Part shown: positions 43,051 through 50,650 of the stretch, in pieces | How the letters are laid out: the number at the start of each line of letters is the position of its first letter | How positions within the stretch are numbered: the stretch's first letter is position 1 | Source: Bradyrhizobium daqingense | GTDB taxonomy: Bacteria > Pseudomonadota > Alphaproteobacteria > Rhizobiales > Xanthobacteraceae | NCBI RefSeq assembly: GCF_021044685.1 | Contig: NZ_CP088014.1 | Location: 3,706,001-3,770,000, forward strand | Reading direction: 5' to 3' | Length of the DNA: 64,000 bases | Translations under genes and position numbers: made by a program | Notes under the pieces: model-generated | The model's database searches: none | What the model was told of the DNA's origin: nothing | What the model saw: the letters and a program-made list of their open reading frames with translations, nothing else

Positions 43051-44679
43051 CTAAGGCTTCGGCGGGTGAATGAACGCCCACGGGCTCACTTCCGAATCCC
43101 TGTCCACCTCGACCGAGATCAGATACGGCCCGCCATGGCCAAGCGCCTTCTCCAGCACCGCCTTGAATTGGTCCGGCGCGGTGACGCGCGCGGCCGCCAC
43201 GCCGAATGACTCCGCGAGCTTGACGAAATCCGGATTGACGAGATCGGACGCCACCACGCGGCCGTCGAAATGCTGGCGCTGGTCGCGGCGGACATTGCCG
43301 TAGGCGTTGTTGTTGAACACCAGCGTCACCACCCCGATGTTGAACTGCACGGCGGTGGAGAGCTCCTGCACGCCGAACATGAAGCCGCCGTCGCCGGTGA
43401 TGGCGACCACCGGCTTGTCGGGATTGGCGACCTTGGCGCCGAGCGCGGTCGGAAAGCCCGAGCCGAGCGTGCCCTGATACCCTGATGTGATGAAGGTACG
43501 CGGCTCGTAAACCGGAAAACCGTACCAGGAGGCGAAGCCCACCTGTGATAGTTCATCCGTGACGATCGCGTTCGCCGGCAGCACCTCGCGCAGGATGTTG
43601 AGATACGCCATCTGCGGCTGGATTCGCTGGATCTCGGCTTGCGCTGATGCCGTGGCCTCGCGGATGTCTCCGCGCCGGCCGCTGCTCTTGGCATAGCCGG
43701 CCTTCTTCACGGCGGCGACGAGATCGGCCGTGCCGTCCCTGGCGTCGGCGACGATGGCCGCATCGGAGGCGAGCCGGCGCATCTCGGCCGGATCAATGTC
43801 GATGCGAATGGATTTCAGTCCCTGCGGCTGATACGGCCAGCGGAAACCTGAAGCCGGCAATTCCGCGCGGGTGCCGATCGCGATCATCAGATCGGTCGTC
43901 GGCCACAGCTTGTAGGCAGCCGCCATGGTGAGCCCGAGCTCATGCGCGTTGGAGACGATGCCACGGCCGCTGCGGAAGGCGACGACGGGCGCATCGATCA
44001 TCTCGGCGAGCTCGAGAATCTCCTCGCGCGCTTCGATCGCGCCACTGCCGACGAAGATCATCGGCGCCTTGCTGGACTTGACCAGCGCCGCCGCTTTCTT
44101 GATCAAATCAGGATCAGGCCGCGGCGCGGGCAGCGGCTCCAGCACCTGCGCGGCGGCGGTGTCGGCGCGCTGCGTGAAGACGTCCCAGGGCATCTCGACC
44201 GAGGCGGGGCCACGCCGTCCCGACATCATCTCCTGGAACGCACGTGCCACCACCGTCGGCGCGTCGCCGGGATATTCGATCCGGTCCGCCCATTTCACAT
44301 AGGTGCGCAAGGTCGCGAGCTGGTCGGGCATCTCGTGCAGATGACCGCGGCCCTTGCCCAGGAATGACGTCGGCACCTGACCGGTCACGCACAGCACCGG
44401 CTCGTTGCAGCCGAAGGCGGTGAGCAGCGCCGCACTGGCGTTGAGCACGCCGGGGCCGGGCACCACGCTGAACACGCCGGGCCTGCCGCTGGAGCGCGCA
44501 TAGCCGAACGCCATGTAGCCGCAGGCCTGCTCGTGCCGCGCGCCGATCACCTTGAGTTGGGCCTGGTGGAAGGCATCGAACAGGCCGTAGACCTGCGCGC
44601 CGGGCAGGCCGAACACGGTGTCGACGCCATGGGCGACGAGCCCGCTTACGATCGCTTCGCCGCCGGTGAGGGTGGTCAT
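43051..44679 (-). CDS. Thiamine-diphosphate-dependent enzyme (acetolactate synthase/benzoylformate decarboxylase-like)
   Basis: 542 residues from the ATG at 44679 (MTTLTGGEAI); an ATG at 44691 would add four residues and has a slightly better ribosome site. N-terminal Pyr domain with the catalytic glutamate (GARHEQACGYMAFGYA), central domain and C-terminal PP domain with the ThDP motif GDGGFMFGVQELSTAVQFNIGV and NNNAYGNVRRDQ. The family decarboxylates 2-oxo acids or condenses them; not biosynthetic IlvB by context. Third gene after hpaH and hpaF, so it may process a 2-oxo acid such as an oxo-product of the meta-cleavage pathway. Confidence 0.92.
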   Translation of the reverse strand: MTTLTGGEAIVSGLVAHGVDTVFGLPGAQVYGLFDAFHQAQLKVIGARHEQACGYMAFGYARSSGRPGVFSVVPGPGVLNASAALLTAFGCNEPVLCVTGQVPTSFLGKGRGHLHEMPDQLATLRTYVKWADRIEYPGDAPTVVARAFQEMMSGRRGPASVEMPWDVFTQRADTAAAQVLEPLPAPRPDPDLIKKAAALVKSSKAPMIFVGSGAIEAREEILELAEMIDAPVVAFRSGRGIVSNAHELGLTMAAAYKLWPTTDLMIAIGTRAELPASGFRWPYQPQGLKSIRIDIDPAEMRRLASDAAIVADARDGTADLVAAVKKAGYAKSSGRRGDIREATASAQAEIQRIQPQMAYLNILREVLPANAIVTDELSQVGFASWYGFPVYEPRTFITSGYQGTLGSGFPTALGAKVANPDKPVVAITGDGGFMFGVQELSTAVQFNIGVVTLVFNNNAYGNVRRDQRQHFDGRVVASDLVNPDFVKLAESFGVAAARVTAPDQFKAVLEKALGHGGPYLISVEVDRDSEVSPWAFIHPPKP

Positions 44680-44760
44680 TGCGCTATCCACTTCTATTGG
44701 AGTTCAGGTTCCTCGACAGTGCCGTTCAGCAGAACGCGGAGCCCGCGGCTTTCCGAAACG

Positions 44761-45159
44761 TCAGCCCGCGGATGCTTGCGCTTTCAGGCCGTCATGGATG
44801 TTGTTGCGCTTCCAGCTGGTGTCCTTGTCGTTGATCTGCATGTCGAACGACAGGGCGAACTTGCTGGCGGCGAAGACCGGATCGAGATGCTTGGAGAGCG
44901 CCTGGAAGACATGCTCGCCGGCCTTCTGGCGCGTCGGCAGATCGCGGCCTTCGCCGATGCGCAGCACCATGTCGAGAAAGGCGTAATCCTGTCGTGCGTC
45001 CGCGATCGCATAGTGCTCGCAGCGGAGGGCGCGAACCCGGATGCCGCCGAGCGGGAAGATGCCGGTCTCGACTGCCGCCTTGCGCACGACCTCGCAGACC
45101 AAGGCCATGTCGAGACGGCCGTCGAGATTGGCCGAATATTCGATGGTGAAATGCGGCAT
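44761..45159 (-). CDS. hpaF: 5-carboxymethyl-2-hydroxymuconate isomerase
   Basis: 132 residues, starting MPHFTIEYSANL with the N-terminal proline (after Met removal) that acts as the general base in the tautomerase superfamily. It converts 5-carboxymethyl-2-hydroxymuconate to its 2-oxo isomer in homoprotocatechuate degradation. Length and motifs (ALRCEHYAIADARQDYAFLDMVLRIGEGRD) match CHMI. About 45 bases after hpaH and 81 bases before the TPP enzyme, so one transcript is likely. Confidence 0.93.
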   Translation of the reverse strand: MPHFTIEYSANLDGRLDMALVCEVVRKAAVETGIFPLGGIRVRALRCEHYAIADARQDYAFLDMVLRIGEGRDLPTRQKAGEHVFQALSKHLDPVFAASKFALSFDMQINDKDTSWKRNNIHDGLKAQASAG

Positions 45160-45204
45160 CGCGGTTTCACTCCCTGTCTTCTCATTCGCCGACCGATTTA
45201 TTTG

Positions 45205-46011
45205 TCAGGCGAAGTAGCAGCTCACCGAGCCATAGGCGCCATAATCGGCCTGAATTGTGTCGCCCTTGCGGGTCTCGATCGGACGGATGAAGGAGCCGGC
45301 GAGCACGACCTGCCCGGGCTCCAGCGCAAGGCCGAGCGGCGCGATCTTGTTGGCGAGCCAGGCCACCGCGGTCGCGGGATGATTGAGCACGCCGGCGGCA
45401 AGGCCGGTTTCCTCGAGCTGGCCGTTCCTGAAGCACAGCGCGCCGATCCAGCGCAGGTCGGCATCCAGCGGCCGGATCGGCCTTCCGCCGAGCACGATGC
45501 CGGCATTGGCCGCATTGTCGGCGATGGTGTCGAATATCTTTCGCGTGGCCTTGGTCTTGGCGTCGACCCGCTCGATGCGCGTGTCCAGAATCTCCAGCGC
45601 CGGCACCACGAAATCGGTGGCGTTGAGCACGTCGAACATGGTGCAGTCAGGACCCGACAGGCGCTTGCTCATGACGAAGGCGAGCTCGGCCTCGATACGC
45701 GTCGCAATGAAGCGCTCGGTCGGCACCAGCCCGCCATCGGCAAAGAACATGTCGTCGAGCAGCACGCCGGAGTCAGGCTCGTCGATGTTGAGTGCGCTCT
45801 GCATCGCCTTCGAGGTCAGGCCGATCTTATGGCCCTTGACGATGCGCCCCTCCGCGATCTTGGCGTCGACCCAGGCCTTCTGAATCGCGTAGGCATCCGC
45901 GATGGTGATGTCAGGGAAGTCCTGCGAGAGCTGCCGGATCTGCGTGCGGGTCTTCTCCGCCTGGTGCAGACGTCTCGCGCAAGCTTGGATATCGTCGTCG
46001 GAAAGCGCCAT
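45205..46011 (-). CDS. hpaH: 2-oxo-hept-4-ene-1,7-dioate hydratase
   Basis: 268 residues from the ATG at 46011. MhpD/FAH-related fold; adds water to 2-oxo-hept-4-ene-1,7-dioate, giving 4-hydroxy-2-oxoheptanedioate. Motifs: HKIGLTSKAMQSALNI, the metal-ligand EAELAFVMS, and late NAGIVLGGRPIRPLDADLRW followed by GSFIRPIETRKGDTIQADYGAYGSVSCYF. First gene of the operon hpaH-hpaF-TPP enzyme, reading away from hpaR across a 124-base operator region. Confidence 0.94.
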   Translation of the reverse strand: MALSDDDIQACARRLHQAEKTRTQIRQLSQDFPDITIADAYAIQKAWVDAKIAEGRIVKGHKIGLTSKAMQSALNIDEPDSGVLLDDMFFADGGLVPTERFIATRIEAELAFVMSKRLSGPDCTMFDVLNATDFVVPALEILDTRIERVDAKTKATRKIFDTIADNAANAGIVLGGRPIRPLDADLRWIGALCFRNGQLEETGLAAGVLNHPATAVAWLANKIAPLGLALEPGQVVLAGSFIRPIETRKGDTIQADYGAYGSVSCYFA

Positions 46012-46056
46012 GTGATCTCAAGGCGTGTGATCTTACAAATCGTAGTGCAAGGAGAT

Positions 46057-46072
46057 ACTTAACATGTTAAGT
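46057..46072. promoter_or_regulatory. Perfect 16-bp palindromic operator between hpaH and hpaR
   Basis: ACTTAACATGTTAAGT is an exact inverted repeat, AT-rich against GC-rich surroundings, centred 54 bases from the hpaH start and 71 from the hpaR start. MarR-family proteins bind sites of this size and shape, so the divergent HpaR is the natural candidate. Operator identity is inference; the palindrome is directly visible. Confidence 0.7.
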
Positions 46073-46135
46073 GAATGCGTCAAACGCAAATTCGGCTTGC
46101 TGCACTGCAAACGTTTGGCGGCATGAAAGGGCGTC

Positions 46136-46654
46136 ATGGTGAAGAGACCGGCTGATCCTGCGAATGGAGGCGGACCTGCCGCACGGCAGGTGCCGATGCG
46201 CGATTTCTCGCGCTCGTTGCCGATGTCGCTGCTGCGGGCTCGTGAGGCGGTGATGCGGCAATTCCGCCCCTCGCTGCGCGAGCACGGCTTGACCGAGCAG
46301 CAGTGGCGCATCCTGCGCGCGCTCGCTTCCATCGAGGCGGTCGAGGTCACGGAACTCGCGCGCACCGCGTTCCTGCTCGGCCCGAGCCTGTCGCGCATCC
46401 TGCGCGACCTCGAGGCGCGCAATCTGATCGAGCGCAAGACGGCGAAGGCGGACCAGCGCCGCAGCATGGTCTCGATTTCGAAAGAGGGCGTGAAGCTGAT
46501 GGCCTCGGTGGCGCCGACCTCGGAGGCGATCTATGCGGAGATCACGCGACGCTTTGGCGCACGCAAGCTCGCCGACTTGCAGGAGATGCTCGGCGAGCTC
46601 GAACAGAGTCTCGCAGGCCTCGGCGCAAGCGAAGAGGCAAGTGCCGAGGAGTGA
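46136..46654 (+). CDS. hpaR: MarR-family regulator HpaR of homoprotocatechuate degradation
   Basis: 172 residues. Dimeric winged-helix repressor of the HpaR type: FSRSLPMSLLRAREAVMRQFRPSLREHGLTEQQWRILRAL, then helix-turn-helix VEVTELARTAFLLGPSLSRILRDLEARNLIERK and wing TAKADQRRSMVSISKEG. In E. coli HpaR represses the hpa meta-cleavage genes and is released by aromatic acids. It is divergent from hpaH with a palindrome between. The N-terminal 20 residues look disordered; a start at the Met before RDFSRS is possible. Confidence 0.93.
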   Translation: MVKRPADPANGGGPAARQVPMRDFSRSLPMSLLRAREAVMRQFRPSLREHGLTEQQWRILRALASIEAVEVTELARTAFLLGPSLSRILRDLEARNLIERKTAKADQRRSMVSISKEGVKLMASVAPTSEAIYAEITRRFGARKLADLQEMLGELEQSLAGLGASEEASAEE

Positions 46655-46770
46655 CGGCTGATATGCGCGCCCGTGCGGCCACGGCCATGGACATCCGCGC
46701 GCTTTCTCGTTCAAACTGCTGCCAAGCCGATCTCTGAAAAATCGGCGCGAGTGGAGGCACGCAGGCCGTC

Positions 46771-47856
46771 ATGGTCACCATTCAGGTCCAGAAGCTCATC
46801 GACTTCGTCACCGAAGTCTTCGCGCATGCGCAATCCTCACCCGAAGAAGCCAGGCGCATCGCCACCTATCTCACCACCGCGAACCTGACCGGCCACGACA
46901 GCCACGGCGTGATCCGCGTGCCCGTCTACATCCGCTGGCAGAAGACCGGCTCGGTCGTGCCCAACCAGAACGCGGAGGTGGTGCTCGACACGCCATCGCT
47001 CGCGGTGGTCGACGGCAAGTTCGGCTACGGCCAGACCGTGACGCCGCAGGCGGTCCGGATCGGCATCGAGAAGTGCAGGAAAGCGGGCCTCGCCGCGGTC
47101 GCACTGCGCAATGCCGGCCATATCGGCCGTGTCGGCGATTGGGCCGAGATGGCCGCGGCCGAAGGTCTCATCTCGATCCATTTCGTCAACGCTGCGGGCT
47201 CGCTGCTGGTGGCGCCGTTCGGCGGCGTCGAGAAGCGGCTGTCGACTGCGCCATACTGCGTCGGCATCCCGCGCGAAGGCCAGGACCCGATCGTGCTCGA
47301 CTTTGCCACCTCGGTCGTCGCCGAGGGCAAGGTGCTGGTCGCAAGCCGCGGCGGCAAGAAGCTGCCGAAGGGCGCGCTGGTCGATTCTGACGGGACCTTG
47401 AGCGAGGACCCGGTCGTGCTCTACGGGCCGTTCACCCCTGACGGGCCGCGCGATCACACCAGGGGCACCGGCGCCATCCGCGCCTTCGGCGAGCACAAGG
47501 GCTCGGGCCTGGCCTTCATGTGCGAGCTCCTGGGCGGGGCCTTGACCGGAACCGGGGCCACATCGGGCGGGCGACGCTTTGCCAACGGCATGCTGGCGTT
47601 CTATGTCGATCCGAAGGTGGTCGACACTTCCAACCTGTTCGACGGCGAAGTCTCGCGCTATGTCGATTTCATCCGTGCCACCAAGCCGATGGCCGGGGTC
47701 GATCAGGTGCTGATTCCCGGCGATCCCGAGCGGAAAACCCGCAGCGAGCGGACCCGGAACGGCATCCCCTTGCCGGATGACACCTGGGCGGCAATAGTGA
47801 ACACCGCCCGCGAGGTCGGCGTCAGCGAAGTCAGCATCCAGAGCGCGACCGCATAG
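46771..47856 (+). CDS. Ldh-family malate/L-lactate/ureidoglycolate dehydrogenase
   Basis: 361 residues, NAD(P)-dependent 2-hydroxyacid dehydrogenase of the Ldh-2 fold (not the Rossmann lactate dehydrogenases). Recognisable are the N-terminal helix bundle, NLTGHDSHGVIRVPVYI with the catalytic histidine, LRNAGHIGRVGDWAEMAAAEG, VAPFGG and the late GEHKGSGLAFMCELLGGALTG. Reaction likely 2-hydroxy acid to 2-oxo acid or reverse. Next to an HpaI-like aldolase whose product aldehyde or oxo acid it could process. No very strong ribosome site; GGAGG is 14 bases upstream. Confidence 0.92.
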   Translation: MVTIQVQKLIDFVTEVFAHAQSSPEEARRIATYLTTANLTGHDSHGVIRVPVYIRWQKTGSVVPNQNAEVVLDTPSLAVVDGKFGYGQTVTPQAVRIGIEKCRKAGLAAVALRNAGHIGRVGDWAEMAAAEGLISIHFVNAAGSLLVAPFGGVEKRLSTAPYCVGIPREGQDPIVLDFATSVVAEGKVLVASRGGKKLPKGALVDSDGTLSEDPVVLYGPFTPDGPRDHTRGTGAIRAFGEHKGSGLAFMCELLGGALTGTGATSGGRRFANGMLAFYVDPKVVDTSNLFDGEVSRYVDFIRATKPMAGVDQVLIPGDPERKTRSERTRNGIPLPDDTWAAIVNTAREVGVSEVSIQSATA

Positions 47857-47984
47857 GTCTTGCGCCATTGCGAGCGTAGCGCTGTGGCCCGGTTCGCGGT
47901 AACAGCTGGTCGTGCTGTCGCGGCGCTCGTCATGATGACGATGGTCCAAATCACACGGTCCAAACAACAAAGAAGGAAGGCAAC

Positions 47985-48761
47985 GTGGCGAACAAGGTCA
48001 AGGAAATCTGGAAGTCGGGCAAGGCCGTTGTCAACGCGTGGCTCGCAATCCCCTCCGGCTTCTCGGCCGAGATGGTCGCGCAATGCGGCTTCGACAGCGT
48101 CACCGTCGACATGCAGCACGGCGTGCAGGATTACCTGTCGATGGTCCAGTGCTTCCAGGCCATGGACAAGCACCCGGTCACCCCGATGGTCCGCGTGCCC
48201 TGGAACGAGCCCGGCATCATCGGCAAGGTGCTCGACGGCGGCGCCTATGGCGTGATCTGCCCGATGGTCAACACGCCGCAGGAAGCCAGGAACCTGGTCT
48301 CCTATTCGAAGTACCCGCCGAAAGGCGTGCGCTCCAACGGCCCAATCCGCGCCGGCATGTACGGCACTGCGGGCTCCTATCAGAAGACGGCCAACGACGA
48401 GATCGTGCTCCTGCCGATGATGGAGACCAGGACCGCGGTCGAGAACATGGAAGCGATCCTCGACGTCGAAGGCATCGACGGCGTCTATATCGGCCCGTCC
48501 GACCTCGGCTTCTCCTACGGCCTCGAGCCGAAGCTCGACCGCAGCGAGCCGGAGATCCTCGCGATCTACGAGAAGATCATCAAGGAGTGCGGCAAGCGCG
48601 GCCTCAACCCGGGCATCCATTGCAGCGGCGCCGAAGGCGCAGCGCGCGCCATCAACATGGGCTTCAAGCTCGTGACGCTCTCGAACGAGGTCGGCCTGAT
48701 GACGACCTACGCCAAGATGCAGGTGAACGCGACCCGCAAGGATTCCGGCGGGAAAGCTTGA
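47985..48761 (+). CDS. HpcH/HpaI-type aldolase
   Basis: 258 residues, GTG start at 47985 with AGAAGGAAGG upstream. Class II aldolase of the HpaI/GarL family; catalytic residues line up with E. coli HpaI: H45 (DMQHG), R70 (MVRVPW), metal ligands E147 (MMETRT) and D173 (GPSDLGF). It would split 4-hydroxy-2-oxoheptanedioate to pyruvate and succinate semialdehyde (completing the hpaH step), or a 2-keto-3-deoxy sugar acid to pyruvate and an aldehyde. Its neighbour, an altronate/galactarate dehydratase-like gene, favours the sugar-acid role, while hpaH nearby favours the aromatic role. Confidence 0.92.
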   Translation: MANKVKEIWKSGKAVVNAWLAIPSGFSAEMVAQCGFDSVTVDMQHGVQDYLSMVQCFQAMDKHPVTPMVRVPWNEPGIIGKVLDGGAYGVICPMVNTPQEARNLVSYSKYPPKGVRSNGPIRAGMYGTAGSYQKTANDEIVLLPMMETRTAVENMEAILDVEGIDGVYIGPSDLGFSYGLEPKLDRSEPEILAIYEKIIKECGKRGLNPGIHCSGAEGAARAINMGFKLVTLSNEVGLMTTYAKMQVNATRKDSGGKA

Positions 48762-48765
48762 GCTT

Positions 48766-48934
48766 CCGTGTCCCGGACGCGGCGCAGCACCATAAGCGCG
48801 TTTACGCGCGTCTTCGACGCGCTACGGTGATGCGCCGCAGAGCCGGGACCCAGAAGCTGGCGAAGCGCATGACGTAACACTGGGCCCCGGCTCAGCAGCG
48901 CACCGTTTCACGCTGCGCTGCGTCCGGGGCACGA
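48766..48934. repeat. Palindromic intergenic repeat, family A copy 4
   Basis: CCGTGTCCCGGACGCGGCGC and GCGTCCGGGGCACGA ends with GATGCGCCGCAGAGCCGGGA and CTGGGCCCCGGCTCAGCAGC internally. It is longer than the other three because of an extra block (AAGCGCGTTTACGCGCGTCTT). It lies between two same-strand genes and may separate their transcripts. Confidence 0.8.
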
Positions 48935-48958
48935 TAATTTCGATAAAGGAGAACTCCC

Positions 48959-50482
48959 ATGACCATCAGCCCCGTCATCCGCCTGCATCCCGATGATGGC
49001 GTGCTGATCGCGCGCGCGAGCCTGCCGCCGGGCACGGTGGTCGCCGACGGCGTGACCACGGTCGAGCGCATTCCCTCCGGCCACAAGGTCGCGATCAAGC
49101 CGATCGCGATGGGCGAGCCGGTCAAGCGCTACGGCCAGATCATCGGCTTTGCCACGCAACCCATCGCGCCGGGCCAGCACGTGCACACGCAGAATTGCGG
49201 CATGGGCGATTTCTCCAAGGACTATGCCTATTGCGCCGACGTCAAGCCGACGCCGAATTTCGACCTGCCGGCGACCTTCGAGGGTATCCGCCGTCCGGAC
49301 GGCCGCGTCGCCACCCGCAACTATATCGGGATACTCACCTCGGTGAATTGCAGCGCGCATGTGGCGAGCCTCGTCGCCGACGTCTTCAAGAAGAATCCCT
49401 TCACCGGCGACAATCCGCTCGCCGACTTCCCCAATGTCGACGGCGTGGTCGCGCTGACCCACAAGACCGGCTGCGGCATGACGCAGAACGAGCCCCTGGC
49501 GCTGCTCCGCCGCACGCTCGGCGGCTATGCGCGGCACGTCAATTTCTCCCATGTCATCGTGCTCGGCCTCGGCTGCGAGGTGAACCAGATCGGCGGCCTG
49601 ATGGAGGAGCAGAAGCTTGCCGGGCGCCTGCGCGCGATGGACATCCAGGAGGTCGGCGGCACCCGCAAGACGGTGGAGGCAGGCATTGCCTTCGTGCGCG
49701 AGGCGCTGGCCGACGCCAACAAGGTGAAGCGCGAGACCGTGCCAGCGAGCGAGCTCACCGTGGCCCTGCAATGCGGCGGCTCGGACGGCTATTCCGGCGT
49801 ATCCGCCAATCCCGCGCTCGGTGCCGCCAGCGATCTCATCGTGCGCCACGGCGGCACGGTCATCCTGTCGGAGACGCCGGAGACCTATGGCGCCGAGCAT
49901 CTGTTGACGCGCCGCGCCGTCAGCCGCGAGGTCGGCGAGAAGCTGGTCGATCTCATGCGCTGGTGGGACGAATACACGACGCGCGAAGGCGCCGAGATGA
50001 ACGCCAATCCGAGCCCCGGCAACAAGGCCGGCGGTCTCACCACCATCCTCGAGAAATCGCTCGGTGCGATGGCGAAGGCCGGCACCACCAATCTCGTCGA
50101 GGTGCTGCGCTACGCCGAGCCCATCACCAAGAAGGGCTTCGTGTTCATGGACACACCCGGCTACGATCCTGTCGCGGCCACCGGACAGGTCGCCGGCGGC
50201 GCCAATCTCGTCTGCTTCACCACGGGACGCGGCAGCGTGTTCGGTTGCAAGCCGGCGCCCTCGATCAAGCTCGCCACCAACACGCCGATGTACAAGCGCA
50301 TGGAAGAGGACATGGACGTCAATTGCGGCACCATCCTCGAAGGCGAGGAGAGCGTGCAGGAGTGCGGCCAGCGCATCTTCGAACTCATCCTCAAGACGGC
50401 TTCGGGCCAGCCGACCAAGAGCGAGAGCTTCGATTTCGGCGGCGCCGAGTTCGCGCCCTGGGTGCTGGGCGCGACGATGTGA
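48959..50482 (+). CDS. UxaA/GarD-family sugar-acid dehydratase
   Basis: 507 residues from the ATG at 48959, with AAGGAGAA upstream. N-terminal SAF domain (VIRLHPDDGVLIARASLPPG) followed by the long altronate/galactarate hydrolase domain with THKTGCGM, GLGCEVNQ and NPSPGNKAGGLTTILEKSLG. Members dehydrate altronate, galactarate or related polyhydroxy acids with an iron centre. Full-length, unlike split UxaA variants. With the HpaI/GarL-like aldolase next to it, the pair resembles a galactarate-type route (dehydratase then aldolase to pyruvate). Substrate unproven. Confidence 0.9.
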   Translation: MTISPVIRLHPDDGVLIARASLPPGTVVADGVTTVERIPSGHKVAIKPIAMGEPVKRYGQIIGFATQPIAPGQHVHTQNCGMGDFSKDYAYCADVKPTPNFDLPATFEGIRRPDGRVATRNYIGILTSVNCSAHVASLVADVFKKNPFTGDNPLADFPNVDGVVALTHKTGCGMTQNEPLALLRRTLGGYARHVNFSHVIVLGLGCEVNQIGGLMEEQKLAGRLRAMDIQEVGGTRKTVEAGIAFVREALADANKVKRETVPASELTVALQCGGSDGYSGVSANPALGAASDLIVRHGGTVILSETPETYGAEHLLTRRAVSREVGEKLVDLMRWWDEYTTREGAEMNANPSPGNKAGGLTTILEKSLGAMAKAGTTNLVEVLRYAEPITKKGFVFMDTPGYDPVAATGQVAGGANLVCFTTGRGSVFGCKPAPSIKLATNTPMYKRMEEDMDVNCGTILEGEESVQECGQRIFELILKTASGQPTKSESFDFGGAEFAPWVLGATM

Positions 50483-50650
50483 GCGGGGCGAATGGCGAAC
50501 AGGGAGTAGCGAATAAAGCAAACCTTCGGCTATTCACCATTCGCGACTCACCACTCGCCCGTGCCGTAGGCACACGCTGCCCGTTGTTAGTGCTTGATCG
50601 AGGTCACCAGCGGTGTTCTGCTCAAAAAAGCTGCTGGAGCACCGCACCCC

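Noticed and set aside
6250..48934. Dispersed family A repeats as CRISPR or insertion-sequence remnants
   Set aside because: Copies are palindromic, separated by kilobases rather than regular spacers, and have no cas or transposase gene nearby.
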